Source: an uncultured Sutterella sp.
GTDB lineage: Bacteria > Pseudomonadota > Gammaproteobacteria > Burkholderiales > Burkholderiaceae_F
Assembly (NCBI GenBank): GCA_900543805.1
Contig: UQTE01000027.1
Span: 1 to 28,473, forward strand
DNA length: 28,473 nucleotides
Direction: 5' to 3'
Both the position numbers and the translations under genes were made by a program. The notes under the pieces are model-generated. The model had not been told where the DNA came from. It ran no database searches and worked only from the letters and a program-made list of their open reading frames with translations. How positions within the stretch are numbered: the first letter of the stretch is position 1; each line of letters opens with the position of its first letter. Positions 22,852 through 28,473 of this stretch are shown piece after piece.

Positions 22852-24306
22852 ATGAGCAAAACCATCCTCACGATCGACGAATACCGCAGTCTCGAGACGC
22901 GCGCGGGCAACATGCTCGGCCACGACGCCCTCATGTTGCGCGCCGGCACGGCCGCGGCCGACTTCATCGCCGAACGCATTCCCGCGGGCGGGCGCGTGAC
23001 GCTCCTCGTGGGCCCGGGCAACAACGGCGGCGACGCGCTCGTCGCCGCCCTCGAACTCAAGAAGCGCGGGTTCGCAACGACCGTCGTCCTGCCCGGCGGC
23101 CGCCAGCCCAAGTCCGAACTCGCCAAGCGCTTCTTTGCCGAATGGTGCGAAGCGGGCGGCGCCGTGACCGACGATCCCTACCTCACGGAAAAGGCCGACT
23201 GCGTCGTCGACGGCCTCTTCGGCATGGGCCAGACCAAGCCCGTCGCGGGCGACGACCTCGACGCCGTCCTCTGGTTCAACGAACGCCGCGGCCTCAAGGT
23301 GTCGCTTGACGTTCCCACGGGGCTCAATCCCTACACGGGCCGCTGGATCGGTCCGCGTCCGGGCTGCCGCGCCGACGCGACGCTCACCTTCCTCGCCACC
23401 AAGGCGGGCTTCTACATGGAGGAAGGCGTCGACGCCGCCGGCGAAATTCATCTCTTCGAACTCGACGTCTCGATTCCTCTTTCGACCCTCTCCGTCGTGG
23501 AAGAGGACGAATTCCCGCACGTGCTCCATCGCCGCGCCCAGAACGTCCACAAGGGCGACTTCGGCCGCCTCGTCGTCACGGGCGGCGCCCGCGGCACCTT
23601 CGGCGCCGCGATCCTCGCCGCGCGCGCGGCCCTTACTATGGGTGCGGGGCTCGTCACGGTGGACGCCCTCGCAGAAGACATTCCGGCCTTCGATCCGCTC
23701 GAACCCGCCCTGATGTTCGCCGTCGAAAAGCCCGACTATTCGAAGTTCGACGTGACCGTTCTCGGTCCGGGCCTCGGCCGCTCCGAAGCCGCCCGCGCCC
23801 GCGTGAAGGAAGCGCTCGAAACGGCGCACGCTCTGGTGCTCGACGCCGACGCGCTCAACATCATCGCCGAGGATCTTCCTCTGCAGGATCTTCTTCTCTC
23901 CCGCCGGGAACCGACGGTTCTCACGCCGCACGCCATGGAGGCCGCTCGCCTTCTGCGCCGCGACGTCAAGGACGTGACCGTCGACCGCGTGGCGGCCGCC
24001 CGCGAACTCGCCGTGCAGACGGGCGCGATCGTCGTTCTGAAGGGTCCGGGCACCGTCACGACGCTTCGCAGTTCGCGCGCCTGGATCAATCCGACGGGTT
24101 CGGCCATGCTCGCCACGGCGGGCACGGGCGACGTCCTCGCCGGCATGATCGGCGCCATGTTCGCGCAGAAGTTCGACATGGTCGAAGCGACGCTCTCGGC
24201 CGTGTGGCTCCACGGCCGCGCGGTTGAAGGCATCGAAGCGGGCGTCACGGCCTCTTCGGTCGCCCGCCTCGCCGCGGATCTTCTCGACAGAATGCGTCAA
24301 TCGTAA
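22852..24306 (+). CDS. nnr: Bifunctional NAD(P)HX epimerase and ADP-dependent dehydratase
   Basis: This enzyme repairs hydrated NADH and NADPH. The N-terminal YjeF domain epimerises R-NAD(P)HX and contains GPGNNGGDALVAA (54-66) and DVPTGLNPYTG. The C-terminal ribokinase-fold domain removes water using ADP; its key motif is NPTGSAMLATAGTGD (413-427) with catalytic Asp427. Length is 484, typical of the fused form. The ATG at 22852 has AGGGG about 7 nt upstream. Codon use is strongly GC3-rich, like the other core genes. It is divergent from the Nudix hydrolase, another nucleotide clean-up enzyme. A hairpin with 7-bp arms GAGCGCA/TGCGCTC (24318-24353) follows, but A rather than T residues come after it. 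Confidence 0.96.
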   Translation: MSKTILTIDEYRSLETRAGNMLGHDALMLRAGTAAADFIAERIPAGGRVTLLVGPGNNGGDALVAALELKKRGFATTVVLPGGRQPKSELAKRFFAEWCEAGGAVTDDPYLTEKADCVVDGLFGMGQTKPVAGDDLDAVLWFNERRGLKVSLDVPTGLNPYTGRWIGPRPGCRADATLTFLATKAGFYMEEGVDAAGEIHLFELDVSIPLSTLSVVEEDEFPHVLHRRAQNVHKGDFGRLVVTGGARGTFGAAILAARAALTMGAGLVTVDALAEDIPAFDPLEPALMFAVEKPDYSKFDVTVLGPGLGRSEAARARVKEALETAHALVLDADALNIIAEDLPLQDLLLSRREPTVLTPHAMEAARLLRRDVKDVTVDRVAAARELAVQTGAIVVLKGPGTVTTLRSSRAWINPTGSAMLATAGTGDVLAGMIGAMFAQKFDMVEATLSAVWLHGRAVEGIEAGVTASSVARLAADLLDRMRQS

Positions 24307-24412
24307 CTGTTCGTAGGGAGCGCATCCGATGATTTGCATCCGGGGCTGCGCTCAAAAAACCTTCGGGGAGACGAAAATTCCGTTCGATCCGGGCTTGTGA
24401 GCCTCCCAACGT

Positions 24413-24467
24413 TTTGTTACGGGGAAGGAAATTTCGACATACCTCCTCCCGAGACCTTTGTTAGAGT
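24413..24467 (+). promoter_or_regulatory. Promoter-like boxes of small RNA unit 1
   Basis: Box A TTTGTTACG at 24413, box B TTTCGACATA at 24432 and box C CTTTGTTAGAGT at 24456. The start-to-start distances A-B 19 and B-C 24 are identical in units 2 and 3. Box C contains the -10-like TAGAGT. The bases 17 bp upstream (ATACCT) are not a sigma-70 -35. Confidence 0.6.
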
Positions 24468-24473
24468 AGCCTT

Positions 24474-24571
24474 CAACAGGAAGGACAAACACCGGACTGT
24501 TGGACTCCAGCTTAGGTTGAGTTATTGAGGGTTTGAGAGGCCGTGGGCATACGCTCACGGCCCTTTTTTTT
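24474..24571 (+). ncRNA. Candidate small RNA, unit 1 of 3
   Basis: Predicted 98-nt RNA. A 5' hairpin has arms CAACAG (24474-24479) and CTGTTG (24497-24502), with GGA motifs in the loop. The single-stranded core, from AGGTTGAG to GAGGGTTTG (24514-24535), is kept in all three units. The RNA ends with a 10-bp terminator stem (24539-24548 with 24553-24562, one G-U) and eight T. No open frame with a start and ribosome site fits inside. Units 1 and 2 are nearly identical over the RNA while the DNA between them is not. The family is not one I recognise. Confidence 0.7.
24539..24571 (+). terminator. Terminator of small RNA unit 1
   Basis: Arms GGCCGTGGGC and GCTCACGGCC with a 4-nt loop, then C and eight T. 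Confidence 0.9.
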
Positions 24572-24740
24572 GGTTCCGCATGCGCCGCTCGGCATCTTCG
24601 TCGAGTCACACTGCGCCATGCCTGCACATCGAATTTTTCCAGATCGTAACCGTTCGTTTGCGACCGACGGCCCCAAGCGTGAGACAAATCCGTCCCGCGT
24701 CGGCTTTCCCTGTGCGCAGAAAGTTTCCCGGCTCCTACAC

Positions 24741-24795
24741 TTTGTTACGGGCTACGGCATTTCGAAATATCCTCCGCCGAAGGCTTTGATAAAGT
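24741..24795 (+). promoter_or_regulatory. Promoter-like boxes of small RNA unit 2
   Basis: Box A TTTGTTACG at 24741, box B TTTCGAAATA at 24760 and box C CTTTGATAAAGT at 24784. Spacings of 19 and 24 are the same as in unit 1. The -10-like TAAAGT is at 24790-24795. Confidence 0.6.
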
Positions 24796-24800
24796 AGCGT

Positions 24801-24900
24801 CAACAGGAAGGACGAACACCGGACTGTTGAGACTCCAGCTTAGGTTGAGTTATTGAGGGTTTGGAAGGCCGTGGGCGACATCGCTCACGGCCCTTTTTTT
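24801..24900 (+). ncRNA. Candidate small RNA, unit 2 of 3
   Basis: Predicted 100-nt RNA. It is almost identical to unit 1 from the 5' hairpin (CAACAG 24801-24806, CTGTTG 24824-24829) through the core to the terminator. Differences are one base in the first loop, one inserted base after the hairpin, an altered linker before the terminator and a longer terminator loop (GACATC instead of ATAC). These changes spare the stems and core, which is the pattern expected of a functional RNA. Confidence 0.7.
24867..24900 (+). terminator. Terminator of small RNA unit 2
   Basis: Same 10-bp stem as unit 1 (24867-24876 with 24883-24892), 6-nt loop, then C and seven T. Confidence 0.9.
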
Positions 24901-25114
24901 GATCGAGGACCCGTGCACGGATACGATCGGAGATTCCTTCGGAGCGCCTCCCGGCAGCCTCTGTAACGAAGCATGAAAATCCTCCCCTGCCGAGCAAAAA
25001 ATGCGGGAACAAATCTCTTTTCCCGGCTTGCCCTCCCTGCACCGCTTTTCCAGGATTCCAAGTCCCCACACAAAAGAAAAAGTCCTGAGACAGAACGGAT
25101 TTCCCCGTCAACAC

Positions 25115-25169
25115 TTTGTTACGTGCTTCGGATTTTCGACATATCTTGAAGAAGGCCCTTTGGTAGAGT
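25115..25169 (+). promoter_or_regulatory. Promoter-like boxes of small RNA unit 3
   Basis: Box A TTTGTTACG at 25115, box B TTTCGACATA at 25134 and box C CTTTGGTAGAGT at 25158. Spacings are 19 and 24 as in the other units. The -10-like TAGAGT is at 25164-25169. Confidence 0.6.
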
Positions 25170-25175
25170 TACCCC

Positions 25176-25271
25176 GTCGAGAGGAACGACAGCGTCCTTT
25201 CGCGACTCTGCCAAGGTTGAGTATTTTGAGGGTTTGGAGTGGCCGCGAACTTCGGTTCGCGGCCTTTTTTT
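25176..25271 (+). ncRNA. Candidate small RNA, unit 3 of 3 (diverged)
   Basis: Predicted 96-nt RNA. The first hairpin has a different sequence but the same position: GTCG plus AGAGGA (25176-25185) pairs with TCCTTT plus CGAC (25195-25206) around a 2-nt bulge. The core AAGGTTGAG, then TTTTGAGGGTTTGGA (about 25213-25238) matches units 1 and 2. The terminator stem is also replaced but intact, with a TTCG tetraloop. Structure kept while sequence changes argues for selection on the RNA. Confidence 0.65.
25241..25271 (+). terminator. Terminator of small RNA unit 3
   Basis: Perfect 10-bp stem GGCCGCGAAC (25241-25250) and GTTCGCGGCC (25255-25264), TTCG tetraloop, then seven T. Confidence 0.92.
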
Positions 25272-25302
25272 CATGAAAGAGTTTGACTTTCATCATGTAG
25301 GG
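25265..25302. repeat. CATGAAAG hairpin element, copy upstream of recD2
   Basis: After a seven-T tract the sequence reads CATGAAAGA, then GTTTGAC, then TTTCATCATGTA. It forms a hairpin with ATGAAAG and CTTTCAT arms. A second copy lies at 28064-28105 on the other side of recD2 in the same orientation. It also encodes a possible 10-residue peptide beginning MKEFDF, which the second copy does not preserve. Confidence 0.65.
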
Positions 25303-25303
25303 T

Positions 25304-25626
25304 GAAGGCGTCGCCTTCATCCCCATCTTGTGACTCTTTACGACTTTTTTGGGGGCCGTCCCCTCGTCTTTGACGTCGGGGGACCGCGTTGGTCGCGTCG
25401 AACGCCAACGAACGCGAGCTGCCACGTCCGAGCCACTCAGCCCGGTCGCTCGGCTCCGCCTCGCGAAGTCTTCGGCCCGATGCTTGGTGATCGGAGAACC
25501 TCGGTACGGGATCACGCGAGGCTCTAGAGAAGAATCGCGTATTTGCAGGAAATCTGCCCGGGCGTCTATGATTTCCTCACCGACTCGGCTCTGCCGCTCC
25601 GATTCGTTCGACTTTTCATCTCCTTC
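25304..25626. other. Gene-free region between the small RNAs and recD2
   Basis: No supported gene is visible. It holds a small perfect hairpin TGAAGGC/GCCTTCA near 25303-25319. A larger one pairs GTCCCC with GGGGGAC around 25358-25383, and CGAGC/GCTCG arms lie near 25430-25455. A 202-codon open frame on the minus strand (25108-25716) crosses the region but also runs through the third small RNA and its terminator. A TAGAAT -10-like box is at 25671-25676. Confidence 0.5.
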
Positions 25627-27990
25627 ATGCCACGTTCCTCTTATTCGCCGCCGCATTCGCGCCCCCGTCCTAGAATTCACCCATGCGCTCCTCCGGACCC
25701 AATATCCGATAACCACTCCGCGGCGCCCCGCCGTCCCGCTCAGCCCTCGTCCTCGACGCCGACGTCTTCACCGAACGGCGCGGGCGCAACCTCGGCCTCC
25801 TCGGCCGGCACTCCTGCGCCGTTTGCCAAGATCGCGGGTTTGGTGGAGCGCGTCACCTTCCACAACGGACAAAACGGCTTCTGCGTCCTGCGGCTCAAAG
25901 TGAAGGGCGAACGCGACCTCGTTACGCTCGTCGGCCACACGCCCTCCGTCACGCCCGGCGAATACGCCACGGCTTTCGGTCAGTGGATCGTCGATCGGGA
26001 ATACGGGCGGCAGTTCAAGGCAGAATGGCTTCGCATTCATCAACCGACGACCGCCACGGGTATTGAAAAGTACCTGGGCTCGGGGATGGTGAAGGGAATC
26101 GGGCCTTTCTTCGCCAAAAAGCTCGTGCAGGCCTTCGGGACGGAGGTCTTCTCCGTTATCGAGAACGAACCCAATCGCCTGAGGGAAATCGAGGGGATCG
26201 GGCGCAAGCGCCTCGAACGTATCACGGCCGGCTGGGCCAGCCAAAAGGTGATTCGGGAAATCATGGTCTTTCTTCACGGTCACGGCGTCTCGACATCAAA
26301 GTCCGTGCGCATCTACAAGACTTACGGCAACGACGCCGTCCGGGTCGTTCAGGAGAATCCGTATCGCCTTGCGCAGGACATCCGCGGGATCGGTTTCAAG
26401 TCGGCCGATACCATTGCGAAGAACGTCGGGATCGACCGGCATTCCCCGCTTCGTGCCCGCGCCGGGATTTCCTATACGCTCCTCGAAGCATCGGGGAACG
26501 CCGGGCACTGCTGTCTTCCACGCTCGGAACTCGTCCAAAAGGCGGTGGAACTTCTCGACATTCCGGAAGACGTGATTCAACCGGCGATCGACTTCGAACT
26601 CGAATCGCAACGAGTCGTCGAAGACGTGTTCCCGGAACCGGGGAGCGTCTATCCGATCGGTCTCTATCTCGCGGAAGAGGGCGTCGCCAAGGAAGTGCGC
26701 CGTCTCGGGCGCGGACGCTTGCCATGGCCCGCGGTCGATTCCGAGAAGGCCGTACCCTGGGTCGAAACGAAGCTCGGCATTCGATTGGCCGACAGTCAGC
26801 GCGCCGCGGTTTCGACGGCACTGCAGTCGAAGTTCAGCATCATCACCGGGGGACCCGGCGTAGGCAAAACAACGCTCGTGAAGTCGCTTCTCACGATCCT
26901 GGAAGCCAAGCACGTACGGATTCAGCTTTGCGCCCCAACGGGGCGCGCGGCGAAGCGTCTTTCCGAATCTTCGGGACGGGAACCCAAGACCATTCATCGC
27001 CTCCTTGAAATCAATCCGGAAAACGGGGAATTCAAACGCAACCAGGAAAATCCTCTGGAGTGCGATCTGTTGGTCGTCGACGAGAGCTCCATGATCGACA
27101 TCCAGTTGGCGAACCACCTGCTCACGGCCGTACCGTCCACCGCCTCCGTCCTGATCGTAGGCGACGTCGACCAACTTCCGTCCGTGGGACCGGGCGCGTT
27201 CCTATCCGACCTCATTGAGTCCCACACCGTTCCCGTCATTCGCCTCACGGAAGTCTTCCGACAGGCGGCTTCATCCTGGATCATCAAGGCGGCGCACCGC
27301 ATCAACGCGGGGCAGATGCCGCAGTTTCCGACGAAGGACGATCACGGCGACTGCTACTTCGTCAAGGTCGAGGAGACGGAAGAGGTGGCGGAGCGAATCG
27401 TGGATCTGGTGAAGCGCCGTCTTCCGAAGGCCTATGGAGTTGATCCGATTCGCAACATTCAGGTTCTCTGCCCCATGAACCGAAGCGGCTCGGGGGCGCG
27501 CGCCCTGAACCTCCTTCTGCAGGAGGCCCTGAACCCGCCAACCGACCAGTCGGTGGAGCGATTCGGCTACAAATTCGGGATCGGCGACAAAGTGATGCAG
27601 ATCGAAAACAACTACGACCGCGAGGTCTACAACGGCGACATCGGTTTCGTGGTTCGAAAGAACGAGGAGGATAAGACGCTCACGATCGACTTCGACGGAC
27701 GGGAAGTTGCCTACGACTACGCGGACCTCGACGAACTCGTCCTCTGCTACGCGACGACTATCCACAAATCTCAGGGAAGCGAGTACCCGATCGTCGTGAT
27801 TCCGCTTTCGATGCAACATTTCGTGATGCTGAAGCGCAACCTCGTCTACACGGGCGTAACCCGCGGAAAGAAGCTCGTCGTGATCGTGGGACAGCCCCGG
27901 GCCCTGGGCCTTGCCGTACGCTCGAACGACGCCCTGAAGAGAAAGACGGGGCTCCGCGCCCGATTGATCCGGCAGTGGTCGGGCGGCTGA
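25627..27990 (+). CDS. recD2: RecD2-type ATP-dependent DNA helicase
   Basis: RecD2 is a 5'-3' superfamily 1 helicase that acts without RecBC. From the ATG at 25627 (787 residues), an N-terminal OB-like domain (GLVERVTFHNGQNGFCVLRL) precedes helix-hairpin-helix motifs GIGPFFAKK, IEGIGRKRLE and IRGIGFKSAD. Helicase motifs are Walker A GGPGVGKTT (408-416), VVDESS (about 483-488), GDVDQLPSVGPG, VFRQA and YATTIHKSQGSEY near the end. The first ~65 residues are Pro/Ser/Ala-rich and unlike the family, so the true start is uncertain. The frame opens at a TTG at 25543, and TTG/GTG codons just before VERVTF at about 25840 are alternatives. No recB or recC is nearby. The CATGAAAG element flanks the gene on both sides. 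Confidence 0.93.
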   Translation: MPRSSYSPPHSRPRPRIHPCAPPDPISDNHSAAPRRPAQPSSSTPTSSPNGAGATSASSAGTPAPFAKIAGLVERVTFHNGQNGFCVLRLKVKGERDLVTLVGHTPSVTPGEYATAFGQWIVDREYGRQFKAEWLRIHQPTTATGIEKYLGSGMVKGIGPFFAKKLVQAFGTEVFSVIENEPNRLREIEGIGRKRLERITAGWASQKVIREIMVFLHGHGVSTSKSVRIYKTYGNDAVRVVQENPYRLAQDIRGIGFKSADTIAKNVGIDRHSPLRARAGISYTLLEASGNAGHCCLPRSELVQKAVELLDIPEDVIQPAIDFELESQRVVEDVFPEPGSVYPIGLYLAEEGVAKEVRRLGRGRLPWPAVDSEKAVPWVETKLGIRLADSQRAAVSTALQSKFSIITGGPGVGKTTLVKSLLTILEAKHVRIQLCAPTGRAAKRLSESSGREPKTIHRLLEINPENGEFKRNQENPLECDLLVVDESSMIDIQLANHLLTAVPSTASVLIVGDVDQLPSVGPGAFLSDLIESHTVPVIRLTEVFRQAASSWIIKAAHRINAGQMPQFPTKDDHGDCYFVKVEETEEVAERIVDLVKRRLPKAYGVDPIRNIQVLCPMNRSGSGARALNLLLQEALNPPTDQSVERFGYKFGIGDKVMQIENNYDREVYNGDIGFVVRKNEEDKTLTIDFDGREVAYDYADLDELVLCYATTIHKSQGSEYPIVVIPLSMQHFVMLKRNLVYTGVTRGKKLVVIVGQPRALGLAVRSNDALKRKTGLRARLIRQWSGG

Positions 27991-28063
27991 GAGCGTTCGA
28001 ATCGGCAAGAGCGTCACCCGGGACGATGGCGGCCGCCCCGGGAAAAGCCTCGTGCACGTCCTC

Positions 28064-28105
28064 TTTTTTTCATGAAAGAAAGGTTTTGACCTTCATCATG
28101 TAAGG
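28064..28105. repeat. CATGAAAG hairpin element, copy downstream of recD2
   Basis: Seven T, then CATGAAAGAAAGG, TTTTGACC and TTCATCATGTAAGG. It has the same start and end as the copy at 25265-25302, with a longer middle. The inner stem here is AAGGT/ACCTT, while the other copy has AAAG/CTTT: paired bases change together. No small RNA core precedes this copy. Confidence 0.65.
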
Positions 28106-28172
28106 AGGGAGGTCATTGTTTTTTTTCTTTTTCGAACGAAACTCGAAGACGGGTGCTCAGCAACCGAATACG

Positions 28173-28198
28173 AAAAAACCCCGACCAGACCGTCGAGG
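28173..28198 (-). terminator. Second terminator downstream of tRNA-Arg
   Basis: On the minus strand CCTCGAC (28192-28198), a 6-nt loop and GTCGGGG (28179-28185) form a 7-bp stem, followed by TTTTTT (28173-28178). Flanking sequence resembles 28422-28465. It can also stop minus-strand transcription running toward recD2. Confidence 0.75.
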
Positions 28199-28218
28199 CT
28201 TTGAAAAGGATCGCCGAG

Positions 28219-28250
28219 AAAAAAAACAAACGATTTACTAAAAAAAATCG
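28219..28250 (-). terminator. Terminator directly after tRNA-Arg
   Basis: On the minus strand CGATTT (28245-28250) pairs with AAATCG (28231-28236), followed by TTTGTTTTTTTT (28219-28230). The stem is weak but the T-tract is long. Confidence 0.55.
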
Positions 28251-28281
28251 CTTGCTTGCACACTCTAGCAATACAAAAATC

Positions 28282-28357
28282 TGGCAGGCCCACCGAGACT
28301 CGAACTCAGAGCTGTCCCTTAGGAGGGGACCATTCTATCCTGTTGAACTATGGGCCC
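28282..28357 (-). tRNA. tRNA-Arg (anticodon CCT)
   Basis: This 76-nt cloverleaf has acceptor GGGCCCA paired with TGGGCCT (first pair G-U), discriminator G and an encoded CCA. The anticodon loop is CTCCTAA and the T-arm contains GAGTTCGAGTCTC. It decodes the AGG codon. Two terminators follow on the same strand. Confidence 0.95.
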
Positions 28358-28369
28358 TGCCGGAGAAGG

Positions 28370-28378
28370 CGAATTGTA
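28370..28378 (-). promoter_or_regulatory. Candidate -10 box of tRNA-Arg
   Basis: The minus strand reads TACAATTCG, with the TACAAT hexamer 15 nt before the tRNA 5' end. This is the third occurrence of the 9-mer, each in front of a tRNA. No consensus -35. Confidence 0.55.
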
Positions 28379-28421
28379 GCAGGTTCCGCGGCCGATCACC
28401 GCGGTTCCCAGCAGAGACGGT

Positions 28422-28447
28422 AAACAACCCTCGACTAAAGTCGAAGG
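28422..28447 (-). terminator. Terminator-like hairpin at the window edge
   Basis: On the minus strand CCTTCGAC (28440-28447) pairs with GTCGAGGG (28428-28435) and TTGTTT follows. It would end a minus-strand gene lying beyond the window and lies just upstream of the tRNA-Arg promoter. Confidence 0.6.
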
Positions 28448-28473
28448 CTTTGCAACTATTGCCGAGACAACGT

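Noticed and set aside
24318..24353. Terminator for nnr
   Set aside because: A hairpin is present, but it is followed by A residues on the coding strand, so it is not a canonical terminator in that direction.
24413..25271. CRISPR array
   Set aside because: There are only three units of about 155 bp with unequal spacers of 120-200 bp, internal terminators and no cas genes.
25108..25716. 202-codon minus-strand gene
   Set aside because: It runs through the third small RNA and its terminator, is highly basic and has no recognisable motif. It is probably chance.
25627..27990. RecD subunit of RecBCD
   Set aside because: No recB or recC is adjacent, and the helix-hairpin-helix repeats mark the RecD2 type.

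Overview
The window looks like a chromosomal segment of a GC-rich betaproteobacterium, most probably a Sutterellaceae-like member of the Burkholderiales. That placement is inferred from the tig-clpP-clpX-lon block, the lplT/alr-radA neighbourhood, a secreted fumarate-reductase-type flavoprotein and the overall protein flavour; no rRNA or other taxonomic marker is present.

Layout. 1-1575: 3' part of an IS4-superfamily/IS1634-like transposase, AT-richer than the rest. 1631-1984: tRNA-Asp and tRNA-Val on the minus strand. 2127-8624: the protein quality-control block on the minus strand, transcribed tig, clpP, clpX, lon, with a hairpin after every gene and a heat-shock (sigma-32-like) promoter candidate before lon. 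8661-9381: a small lipoprotein and tRNA-Leu(TAG). 9395-10515: a debris zone beside the tRNA with an IS1595-type transposase remnant, a dinD 3' remnant and a strong inverted repeat. 10516-13852: alr, radA and an orphan UreE-like nickel chaperone with a Cys/His repeat tail, on the minus strand. 13959-14223: the last ~75 codons of a lost tamB gene with its terminator, lying between alr and the divergent lplT. 15693-20262: sbcD-sbcC. 20399-21984: the exported flavoprotein. 22176-24306: a Nudix hydrolase and, divergently, the bifunctional NAD(P)HX repair enzyme. 24413-25271: three tandem copies of an apparently new small-RNA unit. 25304-27990: recD2. 28064-28473: a second copy of a hairpin element seen upstream of recD2, repeated terminators and tRNA-Arg(CCT).

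Functional themes. Proteostasis: trigger factor, ClpXP and Lon. DNA repair and recombination: RadA, SbcCD, RecD2 and a dead dinD. Cell envelope: alanine racemase, lysophospholipid transporter, lipoprotein and the tamB scar. Metabolite repair: Nudix hydrolase and NAD(P)HX epimerase/dehydratase.

The most interesting item is the triplicated ~100-nt RNA unit at 24.4-25.3 kb. All three copies share promoter-like boxes at exactly conserved spacing, a 5' hairpin preserved despite sequence change, a conserved single-stranded core and a rho-independent terminator. No protein-coding explanation is visible for it.
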